From: Actinomyces massiliensis 4401292
Lineage (GTDB): Bacteria > Actinomycetota > Actinomycetes > Actinomycetales > Actinomycetaceae
Length of the DNA stretch: 64,000 nucleotides
Reading direction: 5' to 3'
Assembly (NCBI RefSeq): GCF_000269805.1
Contig: NZ_JH711481.1
Location: 1,861,789-1,925,788, forward strand
Below the pieces are notes generated by a model, which had not been told where the DNA came from, did no database searches, and worked only from the letters and a program-made list of their open reading frames with translations. Of this stretch, positions 8,424 to 16,604 are shown in pieces; within the stretch, counting starts at the first letter, position 1, and every line of letters begins with the position of its first letter. Position numbers and translations under genes: made by a program.

Positions 8424-9491
8424 TCACTTCGCCTCGGAGGAACCGGCTACCTGCTCCTCGAAAGCATCGATGTATTCGGTTCGTGAGTCGGCGGCATCAC
8501 GGTTGTCCCAGGTGACGTGCTTGACCCCGTCCTGCTTGGGCACGCTCTCCCCGATCTTCGCATCGGGCAGCGTCGGGGCGGCGTAGGAGGGGACGTCGGC
8601 GTACAGGTCCTGTGCCTCGGTGGACAGCAGCCAGTCCATCATCGCTTTGGCGCCCTCGCCGTTGCGGGCATTGGCGAGCACCGAGACGGCGCCGACCTCA
8701 TAGCCCGTGCCCTCCTGCGGGTAGGAGAGCGTGAGTGAGGAGTAGCCGGCGTCGATGGCCTTCTGGCAGTCCGAGTCGAGGGCGATCGCCACGGCGGTCT
8801 CGCCCCGTCCGGCCTGCTCGGTGCCGGTCGCCGCGGACTTCGAGTACTGCATGATGCTGCCGTTGAGCTGCTTGAAGTAGTCGATGGTCGCCGTCTGGTC
8901 GCCGTTGTGCAGCTGTGCCACGGTGTACATCGCCATATAGCCCACACCCGCCGTTGCCGGGTGGGGCATGGCGATGTGGCCCTTGAGGCCGGGATCGAGT
9001 AGATCCTCGAAGGACTGCGGCGCCTTGACGCCCAGACGGTCGAGTTCGTCCTGATTCGAGCAGAAGGCGATGGAGTCCGTGTAGAAGCCGGACCAGGTGC
9101 CCTTCTCGTCGTTGTACTCCGCGGGCAGGGCGCTCGCGTTCGGGGAGATGTAGTCCTCGATCCATCCCTTGTCGGAGGCCACGAGGTGGTTCTCGGCCTG
9201 GCCGCCCATCCAGATGTCGAACTCGCCCGGGTTGGTCTCGAGGCGGGCCAGGACCTCGCCGGCCCCGAGGCGGACGTAGGTGACCGTGGAGCCGGTCTTC
9301 TTCTCGTATGCGGACGTGATGGCCTGGCAGAAGTCCTCCTGCTGTGAGCAGGCGACGGTCAGGCTGCCGTTCGCCCCGGCTCCGGAGGAGTCCTCTGCGC
9401 CGGGAGGCGCTGAGCAGCCGGAGAGTGCGAGGGCCGAGGCGACGATTGCAGTCAGTGCGGTGGGTGCAGTCAGCATAGAGCGGATGCGCAT
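8424..9491 (-). CDS. ABC transporter substrate-binding lipoprotein
   Basis: 355 residues with a lipoprotein signal peptide (basic MRIRS, hydrophobic core, lipobox LSGC near residue 26), then a Gly/Ala/Ser linker and a type-2 periplasmic-binding-protein fold starting SLTVACSQQEDF. It resembles AfuA/FbpA/PhnS proteins; the ligand could be Fe(III), a hexose phosphate or a phosphonate. The canonical iron-binding double tyrosine is not apparent, which together with LacI control makes an organic phosphate or sugar phosphate more attractive than iron. ATG at 9491 with GGAAGG upstream was chosen over an in-frame ATG at 9536 that lies upstream of the operator. First gene of the five-gene operon. Confidence 0.88.
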   Translation of the reverse strand: MRIRSMLTAPTALTAIVASALALSGCSAPPGAEDSSGAGANGSLTVACSQQEDFCQAITSAYEKKTGSTVTYVRLGAGEVLARLETNPGEFDIWMGGQAENHLVASDKGWIEDYISPNASALPAEYNDEKGTWSGFYTDSIAFCSNQDELDRLGVKAPQSFEDLLDPGLKGHIAMPHPATAGVGYMAMYTVAQLHNGDQTATIDYFKQLNGSIMQYSKSAATGTEQAGRGETAVAIALDSDCQKAIDAGYSSLTLSYPQEGTGYEVGAVSVLANARNGEGAKAMMDWLLSTEAQDLYADVPSYAAPTLPDAKIGESVPKQDGVKHVTWDNRDAADSRTEYIDAFEEQVAGSSEAK

Positions 9492-9521
9492 CTTTGAGCC
9501 TTCCAGAAGTGATGACGGATG

Positions 9522-9535
9522 TGGAAACGCTTTCA
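9522..9535. promoter_or_regulatory. LacI-type operator of the ABC importer operon
   Basis: TGGAAACGCTTTCA matches the LacI/CcpA-family operator pattern TGNAANCGNTNNCA read on the minus strand (TGAAAGCGTTTCCA). It lies six bases downstream of the predicted -10 box, over the likely transcription start, the classic position for repression. The LacI-type gene at the end of the same operon is the obvious candidate regulator. Confidence 0.75.
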
Positions 9536-9541
9536 TTCGGG

Positions 9542-9570
9542 AGTGTAGCCCTGACCCGTGGGTTCGTCAA
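9542..9570 (-). promoter_or_regulatory. Predicted sigma-70-type promoter of the ABC importer operon
   Basis: On the minus strand, -35 TTGACG (9565-9570), a 17-bp spacer and -10 TACACT (9542-9547). The LacI-type operator begins just downstream. Confidence 0.65.
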
Positions 9571-9904
9571 AGAAATTCAAAGGAACTGGAGGTCTGCGTG
9601 CTCGTGTTGCCCGCAGGAGGCCGTGGAATCGTTCCCATATCAGGATTCGCTTGCGCTGCCGCCGTCGGGGAAGACCTGGCGAGACTGTGTGAAGGCCCGG
9701 CGGTGTTGTGGGCGTTGCGGGCGCTGCTCAGGTGCGGGCGCTTTCCGCCGCGATCGGCATCCTGACGTGCTCCCACCCACCTTCCTGGTTTTCTTCAGGG
9801 GTGCGGAGCGCATATTGTGGAAGCTCCGGGTCTGAACGATCGGCGCCGACCGGCCGGAGTACCGGAGGCGAGCCCGCCCCACTGGCTCAGAAACGAGGAG
9901 CATG
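9571..9904. other. Intergenic region before the DUF3040 gene
   Basis: Between the divergent importer promoter and DUF3040. I see no gene here: short frames have no ribosome site and no recognisable motifs. It presumably holds the promoter of the DUF3040 gene, but no convincing -35/-10 pair was found. Confidence 0.4.
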
Positions 9905-10300
9905 ATGGCACTATCGGAGCGTGAGCAGCAGGTGCTGCGCGATCTGGAGGAGCAGCTTCATGTCGAGGATCCGTCGTTGGCTCATACCATGGACCGGGCG
10001 GAGGTGTCCGCGGGGCGGATCTCCCCGCGTCATGTGGGCATCGGCGTCGCCCTGGTGCTCGTGGGCCTGGCCCTGGTGATCGGGGGCGTCGCGGTGGGCC
10101 ATTCCGTCGTCTCCATCCTTCTGGGCGTGGCGGGCTTCGGGGTTGCGGTGTGGGGCGTGACTCTGATGTTCACCCGGGTCGATCCTGTCGGCGTTCAGAA
10201 CTCGCCCCCTCAAGAGCCCCTCGACGGCCGTTCCGCCGGGCCGTCCTTCATGGGTCGTCACTCCGAGCGCGGGGATCGGCGCCGCAATAGAGAGGACTGA
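9905..10300 (+). CDS. DUF3040 membrane protein
   Basis: 131 residues. MALSEREQQVLRDLEEQL at the N-terminus and two transmembrane helices in the middle (about residues 44-88) are typical of DUF3040, a family found almost only in Actinobacteria and often encoded just upstream of mraZ and the dcw cluster. Function unknown. The ATG at 9905 is four bases from GAGGAG and preferred over the overlapping ATG at 9902. The tail is hydrophilic and Arg-rich. A strong hairpin terminator follows, separating it from mraZ. Confidence 0.85.
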   Translation: MALSEREQQVLRDLEEQLHVEDPSLAHTMDRAEVSAGRISPRHVGIGVALVLVGLALVIGGVAVGHSVVSILLGVAGFGVAVWGVTLMFTRVDPVGVQNSPPQEPLDGRSAGPSFMGRHSERGDRRRNRED

Positions 10301-10370
10301 TCGCCTCCCGATCCGGCCGCGAATCGATCGCGATCTCACTCCCCCCACTTCCCTCCACCCGAGCTCTTCG

Positions 10371-10398
10371 AGCCCCGTCACCACTCGGTGGCGGGGCT
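10371..10398 (+). terminator. Rho-independent-type terminator after DUF3040
   Basis: A 12-bp stem (AGCCCCGTCACC / GGTGGCGGGGCT, one G-U pair) with a 4-base ACTC loop, followed by GTTTCGTGCTGTTTTC. Ends the DUF3040 transcript. Confidence 0.75.
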
Positions 10399-10674
10399 GT
10401 TTCGTGCTGTTTTCTCTCGCATTCCCCTCGCGTTCCCCCGCTTTCTTACTGCGTTCCTGGCGGTATGGGTGCGCCTGCGACCGGGAGGCGCCACGCCGGA
10501 GTGAGGCTCTGCGCTCAATCTCCTCCACTCCGCTCCACCGCGGAAAACGGCGATTTCATGCCCCTTAGGACGGGAACGTGATGCAGGCGGGGTTCCTGGC
10601 GTGGGAGAAAAGGGAGGGAAGTGGAGTACTGTGGGGTGCGTTGGTCCGTCGAGGAGGGGAAGGAGGGATGCCCG
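10399..10674 (+). other. mraZ upstream region
   Basis: Together with the terminator this makes a 374-bp gap without a gene. Its 3' part carries the MraZ box array (10602-10636) and the mraZ ribosome site AGGAGG at 10661-10666. An open frame in phase with mraZ starts at 10621 but has no separate support. Confidence 0.5.
10602..10636 (+). promoter_or_regulatory. MraZ-binding box array (mraZ/dcw operator)
   Basis: Four pentamers in exact 10-bp steps: TGGGA (10602), GGGAG (10612), TGGAG (10622), TGGGG (10632). MraZ is known to bind TGGGN direct repeats spaced 10 bp apart in front of its own gene; two copies here are perfect and two are degenerate. This supports autorepression of the dcw operon. 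Confidence 0.7.
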
Positions 10675-11106
10675 ATGTTCCTGGGCACCCACGCCCCCCG
10701 CCTCGATCAGAAGGGGCGCCTGATCCTCCCGGCCAAGTTCCGCGACGAGCTGGCCGGGGGTGTGGTGCTCACCCGAGGGCAGGAGCATTGCCTCTACGCC
10801 TTCACGGCCTCGGAGTTCGAGCGCATGTACGCCCAGCTGCGCGAGGCTCCTCTCGCTCAGAAGCAGGCGCGCGATTACGTGCGCGTCATGCTGTCGGGCG
10901 CGGACTCCCAGATTCCGGACAAGCAGGGGCGCATCACGCTGCCGGCCCCATTGCGCGCCTATGCGGGGCTGACCAGAGACCTGGCCGTCATCGGCGCCGG
11001 AGCTCGCGTCGAGATTTGGGACGCCGAGGCCTGGCAAGCCTACCTGACTGCGCAGGAACAGGTCTTCGCCGATACCGCCGAGGAGATCATCCCCGGTTTC
11101 TTCTGA
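10675..11106 (+). CDS. mraZ: Transcriptional regulator MraZ
   Basis: 143 residues, two tandem AbrB/SpoVT-like half-domains, each with the family signature: [18 protein letters not shown] (residues 9-26) and [17 protein letters not shown] (about 81-97). MraZ forms a ring-shaped oligomer that binds direct repeats upstream of its own gene and controls division and cell-wall genes. The ATG at 10675 is eight bases from AGGAGG; an upstream in-frame GTG at 10621 would add 18 residues not seen in the family. First gene of the dcw cluster; rsmH follows after 290 bp. Confidence 0.96.
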   Translation: MFLGTHAPRLDQKGRLILPAKFRDELAGGVVLTRGQEHCLYAFTASEFERMYAQLREAPLAQKQARDYVRVMLSGADSQIPDKQGRITLPAPLRAYAGLTRDLAVIGAGARVEIWDAEAWQAYLTAQEQVFADTAEEIIPGFF

Positions 11107-11135
11107 ATCCATCCACCCCGCAGTCACACGCTGCG

Positions 11136-11188
11136 CAGACAGGCAGACAGACAGAACAACCGACACGACAGACACAACAGGCACAACC
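11136..11188 (+). repeat. Degenerate CAGACA-type tandem repeat between mraZ and rsmH
   Basis: Runs of GCAGACAG, GACAGA and CACAAC variants with a 4-10 bp period fill this non-coding stretch. It resembles the other low-complexity tandem arrays in the window. Confidence 0.55.
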
Positions 11189-11396
11189 GAATAACTGCTG
11201 CTGAGCACTACGAACCCGCGGCCCCGTCCCGTGAGGTCTCCGCCCGCCGCAGCGTCCGACGTCTCTTCCCCGGCGCCGGAACACGCGGGAGGAGTCCTGG
11301 CAGGACGGAGCCGGGTTCGCTCAGTGGCACGCGTCAGTCTGTGCGCCACCTAGAACGATCGACCAGGAAAAGGACCAGGAACAGGAAGGAGGGATA

Positions 11397-12566
11397 GTGA
11401 ACGACACTCGGACAACCGTCAGCAGCGGCCCCTTCGGTCGTGTCGATGAGGCCGATGAGGCGGTACCGGCGGGACGGCCTGTCGCCGAGTCCGATGCCGC
11501 GCAGGCGGCCGAGCTTCATACGCCCGTCCTCCTTCGGCAGTGCCTGGATCTACTCGCCCCGGCCCTGGTGGGGCCGAGCGCCCCCGCCCGCCCGATCCTC
11601 ATCGATTGCACGCTCGGCATGGGCGGGCACAGCGAGGCGGCGCTGGAGCGCTTCGAGAACCTCTCGGTGATCGGGATCGACCGCGATCCCGAGGCGATCG
11701 CACTCGCGAGCGCGCGGCTGGCCCGCTTCGGCGAGCGCTTCCGTGCGGTATGCGCCACCTACGACCGTGTCGATTCCCTCGCGTCGGATGCTGCGGAGGC
11801 GGCCGGGCGGAGGTCGGGAGTCGTGGACGCGATCCTCATGGATCTCGGCGTGTCCTCCCTTCAGCTCGATCGTGCCGAACGCGGATTCTCGTACTCGCGC
11901 AGTGCGCCTTTGGACATGCGCATGGACCAGTCCGGCGGACGCACCGCCCAGGACATCCTCGACACCGCTGATGAGCACGAGCTCGCCCGCATTCTGCGCG
12001 TCTACGGCGAGGAGCGCTTCGCCGCACGCATCGCCGCCGGCGTTGTGCGACGGCGTGAGGCGGGCGACCCGGTCCGCTCCACCGATGCGCTGGCGGAGCT
12101 GGTGCGCGCCTGCGTGCCGGCCGCCGCACGCCGCACCGGGGGAAACCCGGCCAAACGAACCTTCCAGGCCCTGCGCGTGGCCGTCAACGCCGAGCTCGCG
12201 GTCCTTGAACGCGCTGTGCCCCGGGCGCTGAACTCCATACGGGTGGGCGGGCGCATCGTGATCGAGTCGTATCAGAGCCTGGAGGATCGCATCGTCAAGC
12301 GGGTCCTCGCCGCAGGATTCTCATCCTCGGCCCCGCAGGAGCTGCCCTTCGTGCCCCAGGACGCCATGCCCTACCTGGAGCCGGCGACCCACGGGGCGCT
12401 CAAGGCCGACGACAACGAGCTCGCCGCCAACCCCCGCAGCGCGCCCGTACGACTGCGGGCCGCTACCCGCATCCGCCCCGCCGCCGAGGCTCCTGCGCCG
12501 GAGCCCGCACCCAGACCCCGCACCCATCCCGCCAGAAAGCCCGCACAAGGAAGGAGAGGCAGATGA
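11397..12566 (+). CDS. rsmH: 16S rRNA m4C1402 methyltransferase RsmH
   Basis: 389 residues. Methylates N4 of C1402 in the 16S rRNA P site using SAM. Motifs: HTPVLL, the SAM loop DCTLGMGGHSE, VIGIDRDPEA, ILMDLGVSSLQLDRAERGFS and PLDMRMD; NPAKRTFQALRVAVN in the second half. A ~40-residue N-terminal extension and a Pro/Arg-rich C-terminal tail (residues ~355-389) exceed the usual ~310-330 residues. The GTG start at 11397 follows AAGGAGGGA. Its stop overlaps the ftsL start as ATGA. Confidence 0.96.
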   Translation: MNDTRTTVSSGPFGRVDEADEAVPAGRPVAESDAAQAAELHTPVLLRQCLDLLAPALVGPSAPARPILIDCTLGMGGHSEAALERFENLSVIGIDRDPEAIALASARLARFGERFRAVCATYDRVDSLASDAAEAAGRRSGVVDAILMDLGVSSLQLDRAERGFSYSRSAPLDMRMDQSGGRTAQDILDTADEHELARILRVYGEERFAARIAAGVVRRREAGDPVRSTDALAELVRACVPAAARRTGGNPAKRTFQALRVAVNAELAVLERAVPRALNSIRVGGRIVIESYQSLEDRIVKRVLAAGFSSSAPQELPFVPQDAMPYLEPATHGALKADDNELAANPRSAPVRLRAATRIRPAAEAPAPEPAPRPRTHPARKPAQGRRGR

Positions 12567-13009
12567 GTACAGCTGCGGCTCGAGTCCGCCGTCCACGTAC
12601 CGACGACATCGCCCCATCCGGTCGGCGCTCCACGGCGCGCGACCAGGTCAGGCAGGTCAAGGAGCAGCCTCAGCTCCACGTCGTCCGGGGTGTCGCCCCG
12701 GCCCGAGCCACCATGCCGTTCCTGCTGGTGGTCGTCGCGATCCTGGTGGGAGCCCTGGCCGCGTCGATGCTCCTGAACGCCAAGATGGCGGACACCGCCT
12801 ACAAGATGAAGGCGGCGCAGACCGAGCTCAACGTTCTCAACGACCATATCGAGACCGTGCGCTCGGACGTTCAAGAGGCGTCCTCGCCGGACTCACTCGC
12901 CTCACGGGCCACCGACATGGGCATGGTCCCGGCGGCCGCCCCCGGCGTTGTCGACCTGTCCAATTCGACCCTGTCCGGCGGCAGCGCCGCTACGGCCGAC
13001 TCCAAGTAG
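12563..13009 (+). CDS. ftsL: FtsL-like cell division protein
   Basis: 148 residues: a basic cytoplasmic N-terminus (1-48), one transmembrane helix (about 50-70), then an extracellular helix likely to form a coiled coil (about 73-110, KMKAAQTELNVLNDHIETVR). Position between rsmH and ftsI identifies it as FtsL, which with FtsB and FtsQ activates FtsWI at the septum. Sequence conservation is low, as is normal for FtsL, so the call rests on topology and synteny. Start overlaps rsmH stop (ATGA). Confidence 0.85.
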   Translation: MSTAAARVRRPRTDDIAPSGRRSTARDQVRQVKEQPQLHVVRGVAPARATMPFLLVVVAILVGALAASMLLNAKMADTAYKMKAAQTELNVLNDHIETVRSDVQEASSPDSLASRATDMGMVPAAAPGVVDLSNSTLSGGSAATADSK

Positions 13010-13016
13010 GGCATCA

Positions 13017-14834
13017 GTGAACCCCAGTCGCCGACAGGCCCTGCAGGTCATGGGGCTCGCCGGATTCACCGCCCTGGCTGGGCGCACCGCGTGGCTCCAG
13101 ATGATCTCGGGCCCGGAGCTCGCCGCCACCTCCAAGGCCGAGCGCACCGTCACCTGGGTCAACCGCGCTCCGCGCGGCGACATTCTCGGGCGCGATGGCA
13201 CGATTCTCGCGTCCTCGGCCGTCTCGTACGACATCGGCGTCAACCAGATCAAGATCGCCCAGTACGAGCGGACCGAGGACCGCATCGACCCGGCCACGGG
13301 CGAGGAGTCGAAAGCCGTCGTCGGTCATGGTGCCGCCGCTGCGGCCAAGCAGATGGCCGAGATCCTGGGCGTGGACGCCCAGGATCTCGGAGCCCAGATG
13401 GTGGGGGAGCAGCCCTACGCCGTCATCGCCGAGGCCGTTCCGCCGGACACCTGGCGGCAGATCAAGGCGCTGGACATCCCCGGCGTCGAACCCGACCAGC
13501 GCACCCGCCGCACCTATCCGGCGGGGACGGTGGCGGGCAATGTGCTCGGCTACACCTATGAGGGGGATGGGCGCGTTCTCATCGGCTCCGCGGGCCTCGA
13601 GCTGTCCCAGAACGAGCCCCTCACGGGCGCCGATGGCGAGGGCAGCGTCGAGATCGGCAAGACTGGCGCGATCATCCCCACCGGCGAGCAGGAGGAGACG
13701 GAGGCGGTTCCGGGTACCGCCGTGCGCACCACGATCAGCCCGGACCTGCAGGCCATTGCTCAAGAGGCCATCGACGAGGCCGTCAAGGCGCAGGGAGCCG
13801 GCTGGGGATGCGTGGTGGTCATGGAGCCCTCCACCGGCAAGCTGCTCGTGCTGGCCGACTCGAATGCGGTCAACCCGGCCGATGTCGAGGCCACTGCCGA
13901 GGAGGACCGGACCGCCCGCAGCGTCCAGGCCATCTTCGAACCCGGCAGTGTCGGCAAGGTCATGACCTTCGCGGCCGCGCTGGAGGAGGGCGTCATCACT
14001 CCCGAGGACTCCTGGACCGTTCCCTACACGTGGACGGCCGCCAACGGGCAGACCTTCCGGGATTCCCACGAGCACGACGTGCAGCGCCTCACCAGCGCCC
14101 AGGTGCTGGCGGAGTCCTCCAACGTGGGCACTGTGCAGATCGGGGAGAAGCTGTCGAGCGACGTGCGCCATTCCTACATCGAGCGCTTCGGATTCGGCAG
14201 TCTCACCGGCATCGAGATGCCCGCGGAGTCCGCCGGCATGCTCGGCGCCGCCTCCGACTGGGACGACCGGACCAACTACACCACCATGTTCGGCCAGGGG
14301 ATCGCCGGGACTGCGCTCCAGTCCGCACAGGTGCTCGCCACCGTCGCCAATAAGGGCGTACGCGTCGCTCCGCGCATCATCGACGCGTGGATCGACTCCA
14401 AGGGCAACGAGACGCCTCAGACGCAGCCCGAGGGGGAGCGCGTCATCTCCGAGTCCGCAGCCGCCTCGCTGACGGAGATGCTCATCGGCGTGACTCAGGA
14501 GGGGGGCACCGCAGAGGCCGCCTCGATCGACGGCTACCTCGTCGCGGGCAAAACGGGCACCACCGAGATCCTCACCGAGGACGGCACGGTCGCCTCCTTC
14601 GTCGGTTTCACGCCGGCGCGCGATCCGGCCATCGCCGTGGCCGTCATCGTCTACCGGCCCCGGGACACCTACGGCGGTACGGTCTCGGCGCCGGTGTTCC
14701 GCAAGATCGCGCTCGCCACGATGCACTCCCTGGGCATTGCTCCCGACCCCTCGGTCACCGCGACTCAGGCGGCCGTGCAGGCCGACGCCGATGCCGCCCA
14801 CGCCGCGGAGGAGGCCGGTGAGGGCCATGGCTAG
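13017..14834 (+). CDS. ftsI: Septal peptidoglycan transpeptidase FtsI (class B PBP)
   Basis: 605 residues. A short membrane anchor (residues ~8-26) precedes the pedestal domain and the transpeptidase domain with intact active-site motifs: SxxK as S311-VG-K314, SSN at 367-369 and K512-TGT. It cross-links septal peptidoglycan together with FtsW. The open frame begins upstream inside ftsL, but the GTG at 13017 has AGGG six bases before it and gives MNPSRRQALQVMGLAG, a normal start with a short cytoplasmic tail. A 168-bp gap with its own promoter-like element separates it from murE. Confidence 0.94.
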   Translation: MNPSRRQALQVMGLAGFTALAGRTAWLQMISGPELAATSKAERTVTWVNRAPRGDILGRDGTILASSAVSYDIGVNQIKIAQYERTEDRIDPATGEESKAVVGHGAAAAAKQMAEILGVDAQDLGAQMVGEQPYAVIAEAVPPDTWRQIKALDIPGVEPDQRTRRTYPAGTVAGNVLGYTYEGDGRVLIGSAGLELSQNEPLTGADGEGSVEIGKTGAIIPTGEQEETEAVPGTAVRTTISPDLQAIAQEAIDEAVKAQGAGWGCVVVMEPSTGKLLVLADSNAVNPADVEATAEEDRTARSVQAIFEPGSVGKVMTFAAALEEGVITPEDSWTVPYTWTAANGQTFRDSHEHDVQRLTSAQVLAESSNVGTVQIGEKLSSDVRHSYIERFGFGSLTGIEMPAESAGMLGAASDWDDRTNYTTMFGQGIAGTALQSAQVLATVANKGVRVAPRIIDAWIDSKGNETPQTQPEGERVISESAAASLTEMLIGVTQEGGTAEAASIDGYLVAGKTGTTEILTEDGTVASFVGFTPARDPAIAVAVIVYRPRDTYGGTVSAPVFRKIALATMHSLGIAPDPSVTATQAAVQADADAAHAAEEAGEGHG

Positions 14835-14988
14835 ATGCTCGCCACATCATGGCTGCGCGCCTGCGATTCCCTCGGTGTGGGGGAGTGCACCTCGTGACGG
14901 TCTCCTGGGGCGTTACCAGGGCGTAGCCTTCGAACTGCGCGGTCCCCTGCACGTTCCGACGGTGTAAGCCGTCACCTTCCGGCCACGA

Positions 14989-14994
14989 TAGATT
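14989..14994 (+). promoter_or_regulatory. Predicted -10 element of murE
   Basis: TAGATT eight bases before the murE ATG. The GAGGAG that follows ends only two bases before the ATG, too close to work well as a ribosome site, so a near-leaderless transcript is plausible. Confidence 0.4.
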
Positions 14995-15002
14995 GAGGAG
15001 CC

Positions 15003-16604
15003 ATGAGCAACCACGCGTACGAGTCGGCCGCCGCGCTGCGTCCGCACCGCAGTGCTCCAGTAGCTGTGAGGGACCTCGCTACTCGCTTCGCGCTGCGCCC
15101 CGCCGCCGGAGCCCAGATGCCCGAGGCCTTCGCCTCCGATGGCGTCAGCGTCGATTCCTCGGATGTCCGCCGCGGTGAGCTTTTCGTCGCTCTGCCCGGT
15201 TTCACTCGTCACGGCGCGGAGTTCGCGCCCGAGGCGGTCGCGGCCGGCGCAATCGCGGTGGTCACCGATGAGGCCGGGGCGGATATGGTTCGCGCCTCCT
15301 GCCCGCAGACGCCCGTGCTGATTGCGGACGACCCGCGTGCCGTGGCCGGTCCCCTGGCGGCCGAGGTCTACCACCATCCCGCCGAACGGCTGACGACCAC
15401 CGCGGTGACGGGTACCAACGGCAAGACCACGACCTCCTACTTCAACGACGCGATTCTGACGGCTCACCTGGGCGGGTGCATGGTCGCGGGCACGGTGGAG
15501 CTGCGGGTGGGCGGACTCGCAATCGAGTCCCCTCGCACCACTGTGGAGGCTCCGGTCCTGCAGCGCATGATGGCTCTGGCCGTGGAGGAGGGCGTGGGAG
15601 CCGCCAGCCTGGAGGCATCCAGTCATGCGATCGTCCTGCACCGCCTGGACGGCACGGTCGTGGACGTCGCCGGGTTCACCAATCTGCAGCGCGACCACCT
15701 CGACTTCCACAAGACCATGGAGGGCTACCTCGACGCCAAGGCCCAGCTCTTCACCCCCGAGCGCGCCCGGCGCGGCGTCATCTGCGTCGATGATCAGTGG
15801 GGGCGCCGGCTCGCCGATCGTATTGAGCGGGCCGGCCTCATACCGGTGGACCGCGTGCGCGCCTACCCGGGCGACGCCTCCGCCGACTGGTGGGTCAGTG
15901 ACGCCGCCGTGTCCATGACCGACTCCGCCACCACCTTCGTTCTTCACGGCCCGGATGCCGAGCATATTGAGGCGTCATGCCCGCTGCCCGGACTGGTCAA
16001 CGTCCAGAACGCCGCCCTCTCGCTGGTGATGGCCATGCGTGCGGGCGTCCCCGTCGACACCGCGGTGGCCGCTCTGGCCACCGCCCACAACATCCCCGGG
16101 CGCATGCAGCGCATCACCCAGAGAGATGGGGGGCGCGGCACCTGCATCGTTGACTTCGCCCACACGCCCGATGCCATGGAGCTGACTCTCGAAGCGGTCC
16201 GTCAGATCACGCCGGGTCGCCTCATCGTCGTCTTCGGCTCCGACGGCGATCGGGACCGGGGCAAACGGCCCATGCTCGGCCGGGTGGCCGCCCGTCTGGC
16301 CGACGTCCTGGTGATCACGGACGAGAATCCGCGCAGTGAGGATTCGCAGAAGATCCGCGACGCCATCCTGGAGGGGGTGCGCTCTGTGCGCCCCGATCTG
16401 GCCGACGTCGAGGAGATCACCACGTGGCGCGGTGACGCTGTGCGCCGCGGCGTTGAGATATGCGGGCCTCAGGACACCGTCATCGTCACCGGCAAGGGCC
16501 ATGAGCCCTTCCAGGAGGTCGCCGGAGAATTCATCCGCTACAACGACGCGCCCGTCATGCGGGAAGCCGCCGAGGCGAAGTGGGGACCGGTGACGCCCGC
16601 ATGA
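15003..16604 (+). CDS. murE: UDP-MurNAc-tripeptide ligase MurE
   Basis: 533 residues. Adds the third stem-peptide amino acid (meso-DAP, Lys or Orn) to UDP-MurNAc-L-Ala-D-Glu. ATP loop TGTNGKTTT (about 137-145), the carbamylated-lysine region, the SSHAIVLHRLDG segment, NIPGRMQ linker and DFAHTPDAMELTL are present. The specificity motif, DNPR in DAP-adding enzymes, reads E441-N-P-R444 within TDENPRSED. Start as discussed for its -10 element. Its stop overlaps murF (ATGA). A ~20-residue N-terminal extension precedes the core. Confidence 0.95.
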   Translation: MSNHAYESAAALRPHRSAPVAVRDLATRFALRPAAGAQMPEAFASDGVSVDSSDVRRGELFVALPGFTRHGAEFAPEAVAAGAIAVVTDEAGADMVRASCPQTPVLIADDPRAVAGPLAAEVYHHPAERLTTTAVTGTNGKTTTSYFNDAILTAHLGGCMVAGTVELRVGGLAIESPRTTVEAPVLQRMMALAVEEGVGAASLEASSHAIVLHRLDGTVVDVAGFTNLQRDHLDFHKTMEGYLDAKAQLFTPERARRGVICVDDQWGRRLADRIERAGLIPVDRVRAYPGDASADWWVSDAAVSMTDSATTFVLHGPDAEHIEASCPLPGLVNVQNAALSLVMAMRAGVPVDTAVAALATAHNIPGRMQRITQRDGGRGTCIVDFAHTPDAMELTLEAVRQITPGRLIVVFGSDGDRDRGKRPMLGRVAARLADVLVITDENPRSEDSQKIRDAILEGVRSVRPDLADVEEITTWRGDAVRRGVEICGPQDTVIVTGKGHEPFQEVAGEFIRYNDAPVMREAAEAKWGPVTPA

